Source of the DNA: Powellomyces hirtus
Lineage: Eukaryota; Chytridiomycota; Chytridiomycetes; Spizellomycetales; Powellomycetaceae
Length of the DNA stretch: 64,000 nucleotides
Assembly: GCA_025526995.1 (NCBI GenBank)
Contig: JAHLKG010000006.1
Location: forward strand, 930,001 to 994,000
Direction of reading: 5' to 3'
The first letter of the stretch is position 1. Every line of letters begins with the position of its first letter. Positions 23,896-36,340 of the stretch are shown here, piece after piece. The notes under the pieces are model-generated. The model saw only the letters and a program-made list of their open reading frames with translations, had not been told where the DNA came from and did not search any database. Position numbers and translations under genes: made by a program.

Positions 23896-26800
23896 CTAGC
23901 ACGCTTGCGCCAGCTTCTTCATGTCTTCAAAAGGTTTCTAAGGGACGCTAGCACTGCTTTACTACCTACTTCTCCCTATCTACAAAGTGACATGAATACT
24001 ATTGCGTCCTCTTTTCTCGGAAAAACTACATGTCATGTAGAAAACGTTACGAATATGTGCAAACAGATACACGGAGGACAGAACGAGCAGACTAACCTTG
24101 CCTACTTCGGCGATGCATTTACCGAAGTTTGGAGGGTCCACAATTCCAGCATCCCTGATCCACGCTGGCAACTTCTGCCTAATACGAGCCTGCGTGTATC
24201 GATGATCCACCAGGACAATGGATGCATAGTCATCCTTGTGACGAATGGCTCGACCTGACAAGATAAAGCAGGTTGAAATGGGCTTAGATACGTCACATAC
24301 TACTCATGCTGGCCTACCGATGGATTGGTTGACGGCCTTCATACACAGATTCTCGTAGTATTCGTTCCCAATGTTCTCATCACCTCCGTTTCGCGCAGCA
24401 CGGGCTTGCATATATCTCATTTTTTCCTGAAGCTCAGGCGAGTGAATGTTCGGAAACGGAAGCCCGACGACAATAACCATTCTGCGGGAAACCAAAAGAA
24501 TTGAAATCGCATGCGTCTTCCGCTAGAGACGGGAAAAAATCTCACCGTCCCAGGTCGTCTGAAAAGCTAAAATATCGTAAGTGGAAAGCTTGCCATTATG
24601 AGGTTCACGTGGAACCTACTTGATTCCTTCGCTCATTTTTCCACCTATGACGGCAAACAACAGGGCGCCAGTTTTTGTAGCCTACGAATATTTGCTGGTT
24701 TGCACTCCGTTTCGATACTTATTGTGCGAGAGACACTAACAACGATACATACGCCTAAGGATTTAGCAGCATTGATACTCCTGGAGTACTCAGCTAATGT
24801 GACCTCGGCCATATTGCTCTGGCGTGGCTCTTTGAACACCTGGTACGCAATTGAGTGAGATGTATTTGGGTGCAAGAGGACATCGACCGAGATCTCACCA
24901 GCTTTTTGTTCTCAATTCGTTGCAACATCTTGCTACTTTGCCATTGTTCGTAGACTTTATCCAGATAGGCGTAAGAGGCAAAAAAGCACACCACTCCCCC
25001 GGGAACAACAGTGCACAAGTTTGCCACAGTTGCGCCGAGTTCATCTATCTGATGGTCGACGCGAGAAGCTTCAGCAGGTCCTGGGCCAGATCGCTTGAGA
25101 CAAACTGTACATACCATTGCGTGATTGGTCCTATTTTCATACTTGAAATCAAAGGGCTTCTTGGTTGGTCCGACTGCGACAGCCAAAGTCAATAAAGACG
25201 TCGGGGGAATAATATGCCCACACGAGAATTTTGAAATCCGTTCATGAGGAAGATATGGCAACAGCTAAATCGGTAACAATTAAGTCATCGTGGGATAACA
25301 CGGTTGCCGCCCGGCACAAACCTCATCAAGGAGATCCCGAATCTTGGAGCGGACAGAAACAGAACGAAGATAAGTGATGGCGTCTCCATGGACTAGTTCT
25401 ATGTAGCTTACCGGTTCCATGGTTCCTCCCGCCAAAACAACCGCCCGGGCTTCTTCGACAACTTGACGGAAAGCGCTTGCGGGATTCAGCAATAGATATT
25501 TGAGAGACGATGTAGTAGGATCTTCGACTGATGTAACGTGTCAGCAAAACTGATCTGTTTCACCAAATCAAAGACGACAATACCAGATTTTGAAACCACT
25601 ATCCTTCCCTCCAGATCCGCATTGGTAAGAGACGTGAGGAAGCCTTCAACACATTGTATGGTAGATACGTGCTTGGAGATATATTTTGCATCTACCAACA
25701 AGATCAGACGATAACAAATTCACTTGACACCATAAAAACATAAGCACTTACCACCAACATCGTCGGCAGCTGCGGCGTATTGTTTGTCCTTCTTCTCGAT
25801 AAACCCTTGCAGCTGTGAGTTGAACAGAAAAGTCAACATGATGGCCCAGGATCGCTGGCACAGGACCTGCAAACCTTTTGTGCCAGCCGGCTTTCAGATA
25901 AGTATCGGCCGATTTTGAAAAGACTTTACAATTGTCAACCATCTGAATCTGAACGGACAAAAACATATTAATGATACTAGACCTACTTGACATTGTCAAT
26001 ATCCAGTTCATGAACGAAGTCATTGACCATTTTGATTGTGGACTTTGATGCCAAGGGGTCTGTAATACGGGAGGTCAGCGCTCGTCTGCAGCGGTCCGAA
26101 ATCAGCCCAGTAGTACGTACGGGGATCGGTAGCTGTCGTGGCCAGCGAGTTCTTCAGTGCGTTGAGTAGAAGGAGGATCTGACGAATGTATATGACATTC
26201 TTTCCCTTCAATCGTTTTTGATATCTCAGGAGGTAGCGCTGCAATTGATCTTTCGCCCGGTCCAGCTTCGAAATACGACATCACCATCAGTTCTTGTGGA
26301 AAGCGCGCCAAAGATAGTAATAAGAGTCACCTCAACCACATTCAAAGACACAGAATATATTGATGTGATCGCATCGACAAGATTGTGTGCTTCATCTTTG
26401 TATTCTTCGTTAAACTTTACATAAAGTTCCACGGCTCCAAACCAGCTGCACATACCAATAATAACGATGTTTCCCTTCACATTGATTCCATACGACTCCC
26501 TCGTTGCCTTCTGCAGCAGTATGTTATATGGCAGAGTGATTACCTTATCCATGCAGGAACCGTCAGCATAGATCTTTTCTGAAGAGACCTGGGACAACTG
26601 CACCTGTGAAGGACGGATGGCGTGTCTGGCGCCGTAATAGGGGCATGTATGATGCCGTTTTCCAGTATCCACAATGTCCTCAATATCTTTGATGGTTGCA
26701 TGGAGCTGGTCGGTGAAGTTTTGCTTGTTGACTGTATCACTGACGAGATATTCGCATCCCCCGTGTTCACTCTTGGATGCTAGCATTATTCATCAGATCA

Positions 26801-27817
26801 CATGGGAGATCAAGGATCCGTAAACTCGATGTTCCATTGTCACCTTTCATCATATCCAAACATCTATCGTTGATTCGAGGTAACGACTTCAACTTGAGTA
26901 CATTTTCATTGATGCACATCGTTTGACGAGATCCAAGTGAAACCGCTTTGATATCGACATAAGCAGTTTTCTTCATTTCATTGACGAATTGGGAAATTTG
27001 AGAGTGCGTTCGGCTGCAGTATATGATCTTTGTCTCATCCGCTTCTTCCTCGTCAACGATGGGCGTATCCCCGCTGAGCGCATCACTGAGCACGTCACTA
27101 GAGCAATATATGAATTCATGTTTCTACGTGATGTGCAGTTGTGTTATCCCATGGCAACGCACCTTTTGATTTTGCTACTCTTTGTGTCGCTGTCATATTC
27201 TCCCACGACGAACTCATCATCATCCTCCCATTCTCCGGTAGAGTCACGAGATTGCGCAAATCTCTGCATTCTACATCAGCAATTTCCCCAGCTTGTGGGA
27301 GAAGAAAGGACGCACCATCCGCTTGTTTGCCCTATCTCGCAGGTTCTGAGTTTGGTCATTCCTGACCCGAATTAAGCGTTCCGCGCGTTTCCGCTTTTTT
27401 TCCTTTTCTTCCTCAAATGCACTCAAGGCCTGCTTCTCGGCAAATTCTTTGATCCAAGGTGGATCTACGTCGTCTGAGTTAGAGGAGCACGAAACCAGTC
27501 GGACGCGCGTTTAAGATACCCTCGAAGCCTAATATAGACGCAACGTTGAGACTCTCCAACGTCTCAAGTTCCGTCCTCTGTGCGTAGTCCGTGAGCCACC
27601 GAAAGCTTCCGCAAATGAGCGACAAAGATTTTCCCTTGCGACTGGCATTAGAACATCATGGTCACAGTGCAACGCGAGTGGTCGCATCTACCGTTCCGGT
27701 CGGGCTTTCCATTATCAACACCTTTCTCCCGTCAATGCCGTCGTACAAGTGGTTCATGAAATCGTTTTGAATCGGCCATGGCTGAAATGGAAATGAAAAA
27801 TTGCGGCTGTGTGCCAT
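23896..27817 (-). CDS. CHL1: CHL1/DDX11-type XPD-family DNA helicase
   Basis: A long multi-exon gene. It starts at 27817 with [20 protein letters not shown] (first exon 27692-27817), continuing [11 protein letters not shown], spliced to [14 protein letters not shown] to give the Walker A motif. Next come [20 protein letters not shown] and [14 protein letters not shown] with RINDRCLDM and HTCPYY, supplying the cysteines of the 4Fe-4S cluster. Then [21 protein letters not shown] spliced to [10 protein letters not shown] (motif II, DEAH), and near the end [49 protein letters not shown] (motif VI). The last exon, 23896-23937, encodes [16 protein letters not shown]1 is a 5'-3' helicase acting in sister-chromatid cohesion and replication-fork repair. 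The start overlaps the open frame of the divergent CDC123-like gene. Confidence 0.92.
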
Positions 27818-27951
27818 CGAATGAAGTATTCTTTCTGGGCAAGAGTCTCTGCAAAAAAAGCTGGGAGAACAATCAAAACAAACGCGTCGGAGCTTTCACG
27901 TCGGAAAAGTCCGAGAATGTTCCAAAACAAACAAAAAGAAAACACAGGCAA

Positions 27952-28869
27952 ATGGATATCTCCATAGTCAGAATACCTCTCCATGACGTAAAGGACTTCC
28001 CGGAACGGTTTAATAGCAATAATCACGATCTGGACGAGCTTCCTGACAATTCTCCAGAGAAAGCACTGACAGCCAACGGCCAATATGCAGCGATTCGTTC
28101 GGAGACGGCGTGCAGCCGCTGGGTATCCCTCCGATTTTCTTCTTCCCACGAGTATATTTGCGTTCCGCTCACCATGCGCGAGTGTATGGTTCTGCGAGAG
28201 TACTCCAGAATTGGACAAGCTACAATGCACTATCCATCGGACGACGACGATCTGATGCCAATTATTGACAAGATCGACAGAGGCATAGCGGGACAGGTTG
28301 GTGTAACTCCTCCTTTCTTTGCGCGCCTGGAAGGCGTTAGCACAAAGGATGGGGTCAATGGGCCAGGCCCCTTCTTCACTGGAAAGGAAGTGGTGAAAGC
28401 CATAGTTACCAGCCTCCGCTGCTATCGCGAATTTGATGGGAATCCCGGTGGTGCAAACTCTGTATACCTATTTCCATGGCGGGCAGACCTTGACACGGAC
28501 CGGGAGTTCCGCGCCTTCGTCTCAAACACAAGAGTGACAGCGATCTCCCAGTATTCTTGGACGCGTGAGAGTATTTGGAGTGATCCGACACAAGACGCTG
28601 CTTTGCGGGCGATAGCCGCTGACATCGTTCGCTTGGTGGAACGCATCTTGGCAAAGCACCCGGACATCTTTATACCGAGATCATTTGTGCTTGATGTTGC
28701 TGCTCTTTCGTCAGGAGTAGAGTTGATCGAGTTAAATGCCTTTGGTGCGCAGTTGTCGGCTGGTTCTGGGCTCTTTCATTGGATCAAGGATTTAGATCTT
28801 TTGTATGGCGCAAGTCTGAAGGGAAGCAACGCAGAAAACAGAATCGAGCTTCGCATCGTTAGTTGTTAA
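27952..28869 (+). CDS. CDC123/D123-like protein (ATP-grasp-like eIF2 assembly factor family)
   Basis: A single exon. From the ATG at 27952 (MDISIVRIPLHDV) it encodes 305 residues; the frame is open back to 27778. Family motifs are PPFFARLEGVSTKDG (the P-K-SPKD substrate/ATP region), DREFRAFVSNTRVTAISQYS (matching the EFRvFV...ISQR motif of CDC123), and FVLDVAALSSGVELIELNAF then GLFHWIKDLDLLYG (matching the ..IDFNPF..LF.W motif). CDC123 binds eIF2gamma and promotes assembly of the eIF2 heterotrimer. The match is clear but divergent, so it could be a paralogue of the true CDC123. The upstream part of the open frame (27778-27951) is antisense to the first exon of CHL1 and is probably not translated. 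Confidence 0.75.
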   Translation: MDISIVRIPLHDVKDFPERFNSNNHDLDELPDNSPEKALTANGQYAAIRSETACSRWVSLRFSSSHEYICVPLTMRECMVLREYSRIGQATMHYPSDDDDLMPIIDKIDRGIAGQVGVTPPFFARLEGVSTKDGVNGPGPFFTGKEVVKAIVTSLRCYREFDGNPGGANSVYLFPWRADLDTDREFRAFVSNTRVTAISQYSWTRESIWSDPTQDAALRAIAADIVRLVERILAKHPDIFIPRSFVLDVAALSSGVELIELNAFGAQLSAGSGLFHWIKDLDLLYGASLKGSNAENRIELRIVSC

Positions 28870-28933
28870 ATACACTGATGTTCATGTCTAAGGCGACATG
28901 CAAATAAGATCATTAAAAGCATCGGTTCCTTTC

Positions 28934-29040
28934 ATTATATAATAATTAAGCCGGAGACCTTCCTTCTCATCGGGGGCACCGTTCATTGTCTAATAATTAA
29001 GCCGGAGATGGAGCAACATTCTCCTTCTCATCGGGTACAT
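28934..29040 (-). repeat. Imperfect tandem duplication over the stop codon of the Nur1-like gene
   Basis: On the minus strand, a ~50-base unit beginning CCCGATGAGAAGGA and ending CTCCGGCTTAATTATTA..AATGAA occurs twice in tandem. The first copy encodes the last residues DEKENVAPSPA plus the stop; the second, 9 bases shorter, follows in the 3' untranslated region. Confidence 0.8.
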
Positions 29041-30239
29041 TTGGATCAATCCATTGGGAAGGATCGTTATTTTTCTTCACCCATTGAGCAAGTGGTGATA
29101 CAGTGGGCTCCTCTGGCCACTCATCCCAAGGTCCTTCTTCCTCGCGCATTAGATTAGCACTCACAAGTGCAGGGGTTGACAAACCCCGAGTGACAATATC
29201 GAAAGACCGTGGAGGTGGGAAGGCGTCCAGCTTGTACATGTTTTCGGAAAATTCCTGAAGTACTTGGCCAGAGAGAATCTCACGATCTCGAACCAGTTCT
29301 TGAAAGGATGTCATCAGAAAATATACGATAGATGAGCAGATACAGCTCAGTGGGAGATAGTATCCCCAGTTGCTGGTATCGATGTGGTTCATGATCGCTA
29401 CTTGCATCGGACTGAACCAGCTGCATGGCACGCAACAAATTCTAATCTGAGATGTATTCGAAGATGCTTGTGATGACGCATGACTTACCAGAAAAGATTC
29501 ATTGATCCCGGAGATGGGTTCCAAGTTTTGAGCTGCCACACCCGCTTTGTGATAGGGGCCGATCGCTGGTTATATGTTGCGGTGATGTTGCCCCTCCTGT
29601 AACGATTCACTTTTAGTATAGCGTACAGCAAGCGAGGGAGGGAGCAAACGTTTAGAGACTATACCAGTGCGAAAACCATTTCTTAACGTTCATCCTCCGT
29701 TTCGCCGCCGATTCCTCGTCTTCCCGAACAGCTCCGGTTATGTCAACAGAGACGATTTGCGCGTGCGGGCTTTTGATGAACCACGAACGATCGGATGGAT
29801 TGTGATGATTGGGCTTTGTTCGTCAAATCACGAGACACAGTAAGCAGACCATATAAGCGGTTTCCCTTCAAATGTAACACGCGCAATATATACCGTGGTA
29901 GGCTGCTGGAACAGAAGATAGGTTCGGAACCGCATGAACATATACATTGTGTTCAACCCGCAGATCGCAATAACACCAATTTCAAGGGCATCGTTCCCGT
30001 AAAGCTTGACGAAAAGGTACAGAGCATTCAAAAGAACTGCGATCAAATAGCTGGTAAAACTTGAAATTAGATAACTGAACACAATCACGAATTTGGACTC
30101 GTGCCAAATACCTCAGCTGAGTGAAGCGCTGCTCCCATTCGATCAGTGCAAACCACTCGTGCACTTTCATAGCTTCATCGAGCGTTCGCTCCATGAGCGT
30201 AGGCTGCCTTTTTTTGGTGAAGGTTGGTCGCATAGCCAT
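28997..30239 (-). CDS. Nur1/Mug154-like nuclear rim protein
   Basis: Exons on the minus strand: 30112-30239, 29894-30074, 29665-29813, 29489-29596 and 28997-29420, all phases consistent; 329 residues. It begins MAMRPTFTKKRQPTLMERTL and HEWFALIEWEQRF, then carries hydrophobic segments SYLIAVLLNALYLFVKLYG, IGVIAICGLNTMYMFMRF and, later, FSPMQVAIMN and YYLPLSCICSSIVYFLM. The linking segment WFIKSPHAQIVSVDITGAV and WQLKTWNPSPGSMNLFCW, and the C-terminal helix VLQEFSENMYKLDAFPPPRS, match the Nur1/Mug154 family. In yeast Nur1 sits in the inner nuclear membrane, tethers rDNA and telomeric heterochromatin, and acts with the CLIP (Lrs4/Heh1) partners. I infer the same location here. The assignment rests on pattern and topology, not on a search. 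Confidence 0.65.
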
Positions 30240-30500
30240 CGTGGCAGTGTGAAGCTGTTGAACGAAGGCAAAGAGCGCAGCGCGCGCGGAACGTGAAACT
30301 GTGAAAGCGAAAACTGCGCAGCAAGAAATTGCGACGCGGAGCGAGTCCGGACGACAAATCCTCGTCCTTCTCCAAAAACATTCGCCTGCATTGTTTCTTG
30401 CGGAAGGAGGTCATGATTGTAGCCACTCTGGAGCGATTGACAGTAGTACACACATACACGACAGAGTTGCTGGGATCAGACTTCCAACAGACACGACAGC

Positions 30501-33500
30501 ATGGCCGAAGCACTTCGCCCTCGAGAAGTAACTTCGTCTGGTGAGAATGGCAAACTGTTGCAACGCCCTCGCCCCTATCAGGTTGAGCTCTTCCAGCAAG
30601 CGCTGCTTAGGAACATTGTGGCATATCTTGACACCGGGAGCGGAAAAACATTAGTGTCTGTTTTACTGACTCAAGAGTATGCAACGGAGTTGGTTGAAAT
30701 CTCAAAGTCAGACCTGCTTCACCAATTGTCCAATGGCGACGGTGGACAAAACGAACAGTGCCGCGATACAATAGGTTCTCTGAAGGATGAAGATTCGACG
30801 ATGAGAGAAAGCACGTCGCGGAATCCCGAGAACATGGTCGAAGTCACTCCCGGCACTTTCCTTCCCGCTCAGCCCAAAAAAGTGGTGTTTCTTGTTCCCA
30901 CTGTGCCGTTGGTTGCGCAGCAGGCAGCCAAAATAAGGGAAAACACCGATCTGATAGTTGGAGAATACTCTCGCGACGAGATCGTTTCTGTCGCATATTG
31001 GGACACGATCGGCTGGTACCATGAGATGTCGTGTCGGCAGGTGCTCGTCCTCACTCCGCAGATCTTTCTGAATATCCTGAGGCATGGCTTTTTGAAGCTG
31101 GATCGAGACGTCAGCTTGCTGGTGGTGGACGAATGTCATCATGCTGTGAAACAGCACCCTTACAACGTCCTGATGAAAGAGTTCTATCACACAATTTCAC
31201 CATCCAGTAGTAGACCCAAGGTCTTCGGAATGACAGCGTCGCCCATCTACCAACGTGTAACAACTCGAAATGAATCATTTGTACGACTGAAGGAGCTACA
31301 ATCCAACTTGGGCTGTGTCGTGGTGACAGTTGCCGACCGCAACACTTTGCAAAACTACGTTCCAAAGGCGCGCGAAGTCTTGGTCGAATATATGGAGTCA
31401 CCACGATCGACTTCTGCGGACGACGGAGCGAATAGCGGGGGGGTTGACACCCCCACGCCATCGATGCAATACTATGACCACTGGATGCAGCACGTCTACT
31501 CTCATGTAAAGCGACTTGAAAGTGAGAATAAGGCTGATTTGGCGGAGAAACTCAAGCGAACGATAGAACAAATCAATACGATGAAACACGAACTTGGTTT
31601 TTGGCTCGCTGGAAAGGCAGCGGAAGATACATTGCGTGGGGCAGTAGACCCTCGCGGACGGGGAGCTCTTGCTTCCAGACGGCAAACCACAAATCCCGAG
31701 CAGCTAAACGAAACGCTGCAAGAAGACCCAAGTCCCTGGTTAGCAGCTCCCGCTCTTTCTGCTGTAACCCAAAAAGATGTTACACCGAAAGTGATCACGC
31801 TCTTGAGATTATTGGAAGAAAGGGCGCATGCTGCACCTGAGGGCGGGGAAGTTAATTTTCGGGCCATGATATTTGTGGAGCGCCGGTTATCCGCCAAAGC
31901 TCTGTCAGAGTTTTTGAACGCTGTAGCCGCGGAAAGGTTTCCAATCATCAAATCATCCTATGTGACCGGCCATGGGGCCAGCACATCAAAGAACTCAAGC
32001 GGTCGTAGTTCTATGAATAATTCACATCAGAAGAAATCGTTTGATCGTTTTCGGAACGGTGAAGTGAACACGCTAGTCGTCACCCGTGTCGCTGAAGAAG
32101 GCGTGGACATGTATGTTCTGGACTCCATCTGCTGTACTCATCAGCGTTTACCTAACACTCTCATTGTCTGCAGACCTGCTTGCCGCCTCGTCGTGGTTTT
32201 CGACATCTTCAGGTCCCATACTGGCTATGTTCAATCCCGAGGACGCGCGCGTGATCTTGGTGGTTCGGAGTATCTGATCATGGTTCAGCGAAACAACTTT
32301 CAAGCCTTGCGCACCGTTGCAAGGGCAAAAGTCGCAGAAGTCATGACGCGCAGCGTGGCAGAGGAGCTTGCGACGCATGCACCGGAGGGATGTGATGTCG
32401 CAAGCGCATCAGCAGATGGCGGCGACCTGACTCAGGTTTATAAGAGCGAGTTTGACAATGACACTACAGAACTTCTGTTGGGTTCTTCTGATCAACCACT
32501 AGTCACAAAGGCTGGGGCGAGCATATCAGCCGCTGGATCTCTGCAGGTACTGCGCCGTTACTGTGCAGGTGCTGAGGGCCGCTCGGAGGCCTACCAGGGC
32601 TACACTTTAGAGTTCGATCATCTGACAGGAACGGCAGAACAATGGCGAAGATGTTTGTCACATCACGCGGGGTCGAGAACGCAATCAACCACGATTGGAG
32701 CCGCAGGAATCTCAGTGAAACCATATGGATATGCCTATTCATTTGCCTTTCCGCCATGGACTCCTTTGGCAGGCGAGGTGGTGCATGGGCATATTCGCGG
32801 CACGAAAAAGCTGGCTCAGCAAAGTGTTGCTTTGGCTACCTGTCGGCGATTGTATGAAGTAGGCGCACTCAATGAGCACCTGCTTCCGAACAGAAACTTC
32901 AAAAAGAAGAGCGGTGCATTTTCTCTCGCCGCTCTCTTGGCACGTTGGAGGTCAGGACCGAAAACGATACTGGACAAGAAGTCTAGTTATCCCACGACTG
33001 TGACTGATATGTCAAAGGAGGAAGTCTTGGCAGAGTACCAGCGCGACGTTCCGAAAATCTTTCAAAAGGACGGAGGTTGGGAATCTATAGAGAGCTTGCA
33101 CAAAACGAACGAACTGAACGGGGTCATCAGTGATGGTGGAGAGTTCTACGTGACTGTACTTACTTTTGGAGAGGAACTTGAAATGTATGCTAGAGGACGG
33201 TATGATGATCCATTCGATAGCGTTTTGACCGACATTTCAAGCAAGGATCAGCAATTAACTAAGACCGGCCTTCCTTCTCGACGAACCCTCGCTCTCCTCA
33301 CTCGGCATCCTGTACCCACGTTACCGTTGTTCACACTCTGGCTAAATGGCGACACACCCTGCAAGGTCGAGGTAGAAAACTGGCATCCCGAAGCACAGTT
33401 GGCAGATTCCGCAGCAGGGGCACGCAACGAAGAGGAAGCCCCCAATCCAGACAATGACGAAGATGAGGAGGATGAGAGTATTCGTGAAACGGAAGAACCG

Positions 33501-36177
33501 GAGATCATTTCTCCTGTTCGGTTCACTTTCGAGCAGATTCAGAAGCTCTGGAACTTTCAATCGAAGTTCTGGGATCTAACTCTGAAGCGTACTCCTTCAC
33601 AGAATTGGTTCAACTCTATCCTGGGCAAGCGGAAGCGGAAAGAAGAAACGTTAGAGACACCACCGGTGGAGCCGCATTCAACGCCACCCCATGACGAGCC
33701 CAAGCAAAACGGAGGCACCAAAGATACCGTGAAACAGAGTGAAGCCACCAAGCCCAAAAGTATGGAGCCCGGCACGGAAGGCTCATGGACATCCGACGCC
33801 GCAACTTTTGGGATGGACTACTCTGAGCCTAGAATGTATATGATTCTGCCCATGTATGGCATTTGCGAGAGTGCAAATGCCAAAGCCACAGCCTCGGGTG
33901 ACGATGATCCCGCTTCGAAATCAGACTGGCCATCCGGCCCGCTGCGTAACCTCCGATGTACATGGGAACCAGAATGGCCAATGATTCAGAAAGTGATCGA
34001 TGGCGAATCATGTGGGCTGTATGATTGGATCGTCAATTTCGCAAACATGGTCCAGGATTCAAATTCTGTGGAGAAAGAGATAGTGGACATCAGTGGAGTG
34101 TCACGGTCTACAAACTCCGCGTTCAATATGCTGTACGAACGATTGCGAGCGGAGGTTCCTTTCGACCCATCGAACGATTCGCAAACTGATGTAACAGCCA
34201 ACTATGATGCCAATGTTTTGGCAAAAGTGAATGAATTACTTCAGCAAACAGTAGCGTACACTCCACATAACAGGATGAAATACTTGGTGCATCACCTGGT
34301 GCCCGATATGCATCCTTCTGCTGAATTTACCAAGCAGCGCTATCGAGGTCTGATCACATATGCCGAGTACGTTAGGAAACTGGGTTATTCAGTGAACCAT
34401 CCTGAATCTGCTATGGTTGAAGCTCATCACTCGAGCTCGGTTCGCAACCTTCTAAAACCGATGCGACAAAGTCCGGAACACACCTCACGAAAGCCGCGTA
34501 CAGCAAACACCGTCCACTTGGTGCCGGAAGCATGCCGCGTGTTGCCCTTCCCACGAGAAACATATCGAATGGCATCAGTGTTCCCGTCGGTCTTGCACAA
34601 GATTGATATCTATTGTCTAATTGACCAGTTTCGACGACATATCGGTCTGCCTCATGTGCAAATCCAGACCCTTTTCGCCGCTTTTTCGGCACCGTCAGCA
34701 CAAGAAGAGACGAATTACGAGAGACTGGAAACTCTCGGCGACTCGTTCTTGAAGTTTGCAGTTTCAGTGGATTTGTTCAAGACGTTTCCTGACAACAACG
34801 AAGGCGATCTGTCTGACCGGCGATCCCAGATAGTCTGCAATCGCAATCTTTACGGTCGCGCGATCGAACTTGGACTAGCATCCCTACTTAATGTGACTCC
34901 ATTCAATCCAAGGCACTGGGCACCGCCTGGGAGCAAGCCCAGTCGAACTCCGAAGTCCCGGAACCATCGAACAGGAGCAACAGATGTTGATGACGAAAAT
35001 GCGAGCCCTTATGCGAGTCAGAAAGGCCCTGGGTGGCGTTTGATTAGTCAGAAGATGTTGGCTGACTTTGTGGAGGCATTGATCGGTGCATACTATACGG
35101 ATGGGGGAAATGACGTTGCTTTCCATCTCCTTCACAAATTTGGTCTGGTGTCGGAGGCGGTGGTGCCGAGCGGTATGATCACCAACAATACCGATCGGGA
35201 CGTCAAGGACAGTCGGAACGACTTGCTCAACACGTCAGGACCAGAGGGTGGAATGAAGACGAACAACATAGATTTGCCGGCGCCTCCTCTCGGATTAAGC
35301 CAGGCCAAAGGAAAGCCCTCACTACCCCCTTCGCCCATAGAACGTCGATTGCAGTACAGATTCCGGAATCGCGGTCTCTTGCGAGAAGCACTCACTCACT
35401 CCTCTATCGACCTTTTGAACGGTGAGATGTCGTATCAACGACTTGAATTCCTGGGAGACGCTGTTCTGGATTGGGTTGTGACAAGGTTCTTCTACAACTC
35501 ATACACGTCGCTGAGTCCTGCGGCTTTGACCGATTTGCGACAAGCGGCTGTGAATAATGAAAGCTTCGCAAGAATGGCAGCGGCGCTCAATCTGCACACT
35601 CATCTTCGTCATGGATCTGCCAGTCTCCAGGAGGGGATCAACACGTACATCAAGTACCTGGGTACTTTGGATGAAACCGCAAAACCTATTCAGACTGCAC
35701 TGGAAGGCCCGAAAGTCCTTGGAGATCTGTTTGAAGCTGTCGCTGGGGCAGTGTTCGTCGATTCTGGATACGACTTGTCAGTGATGTGGATGGTTTTCAA
35801 GCCGTTGATGATACAGTTCCTGGAAATCCATGCGAACCCGGACGTGGTGAAAAAGAGCCCCATTAGACAATTCCACGAGTTCTTCCAGAAAACAGGGTTT
35901 GCGGTCAATGATGTTTGCTATACGTAAGTGAGGGCGTCTAATTGAGCAAACACCTCCTGTTTTGTGATTTCTAATGCTTCTTCACAGCTACGACAGTGTG
36001 GACGGGATGTATCACTGTGAGCTCATGGTTTTAGACAAACGTGTGGGTTATGCCGAAGCCAACTCCAAGCCGCTAGCCAAGCGTTGGGCCACGTTCCAGG
36101 GATTGGAGTGGATACAAACATCAAGCGCCGAGATCGCGTCATTACTGCAGAAGAGTCGCGAGTTGCGAGAACGTTGA
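30501..36177 (+). CDS. Dicer (helicase, dimerization, PAZ-like, two RNase III domains, dsRBD-like tail)
   Basis: Three exons: 30501-32110, 32174-35923 and 35988-36177; 1849 residues. The helicase has LDTGSGKT (Walker A), LLVVDECHHAV (DECH box), FGMTASPIYQ and, across the first intron, GVDIPACRLVVVFD with GYVQSRGRARDLGGSEYLIM (motif VI). A dimerization/DUF283-like part follows (residues ~670-760), then a PAZ-like segment (RGLITYAEYVRKLGY). RNase IIIa has NYERLETLGDSFLKFA and MLADFVEALIGAYY; RNase IIIb has YQRLEFLGDAVLDWVV and VLGDLFEAVAGAVFVDSGYD, so the catalytic acidic residues are present in both. The last exon encodes a dsRBD-like end (YHCELMVLDKRVGYAEANSK, AKRWATFQGLEW). It should cut dsRNA into small RNAs, implying a working RNAi pathway; no Argonaute or RdRP is in this window. 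Confidence 0.96.
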
Positions 36178-36340
36178 CGAAACTATTTGTGCAGACTTCC
36201 GAACATATTAACTTCACAGACGTTGGCGTAATCATCAACCAAGAATTCCTACGGCAGAAGATCTTTTACAAATAGATATCGCAATATTGAATGAAATAAA
36301 TACATGAACATGAAAATGAATTGGGGAGGTCATGATCTCA

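Noticed and set aside
27754..28230. 158-residue minus-strand frame over the CDC123-like gene
   Set aside because: Its end shares bases with the CHL1 start but in another frame; the true CHL1 reading is [15 protein letters not shown].
28934..29040. Transposon target-site or terminal repeat
   Set aside because: The two copies are direct, adjacent and include coding sequence; nothing lies between them, so a simple tandem duplication explains them.
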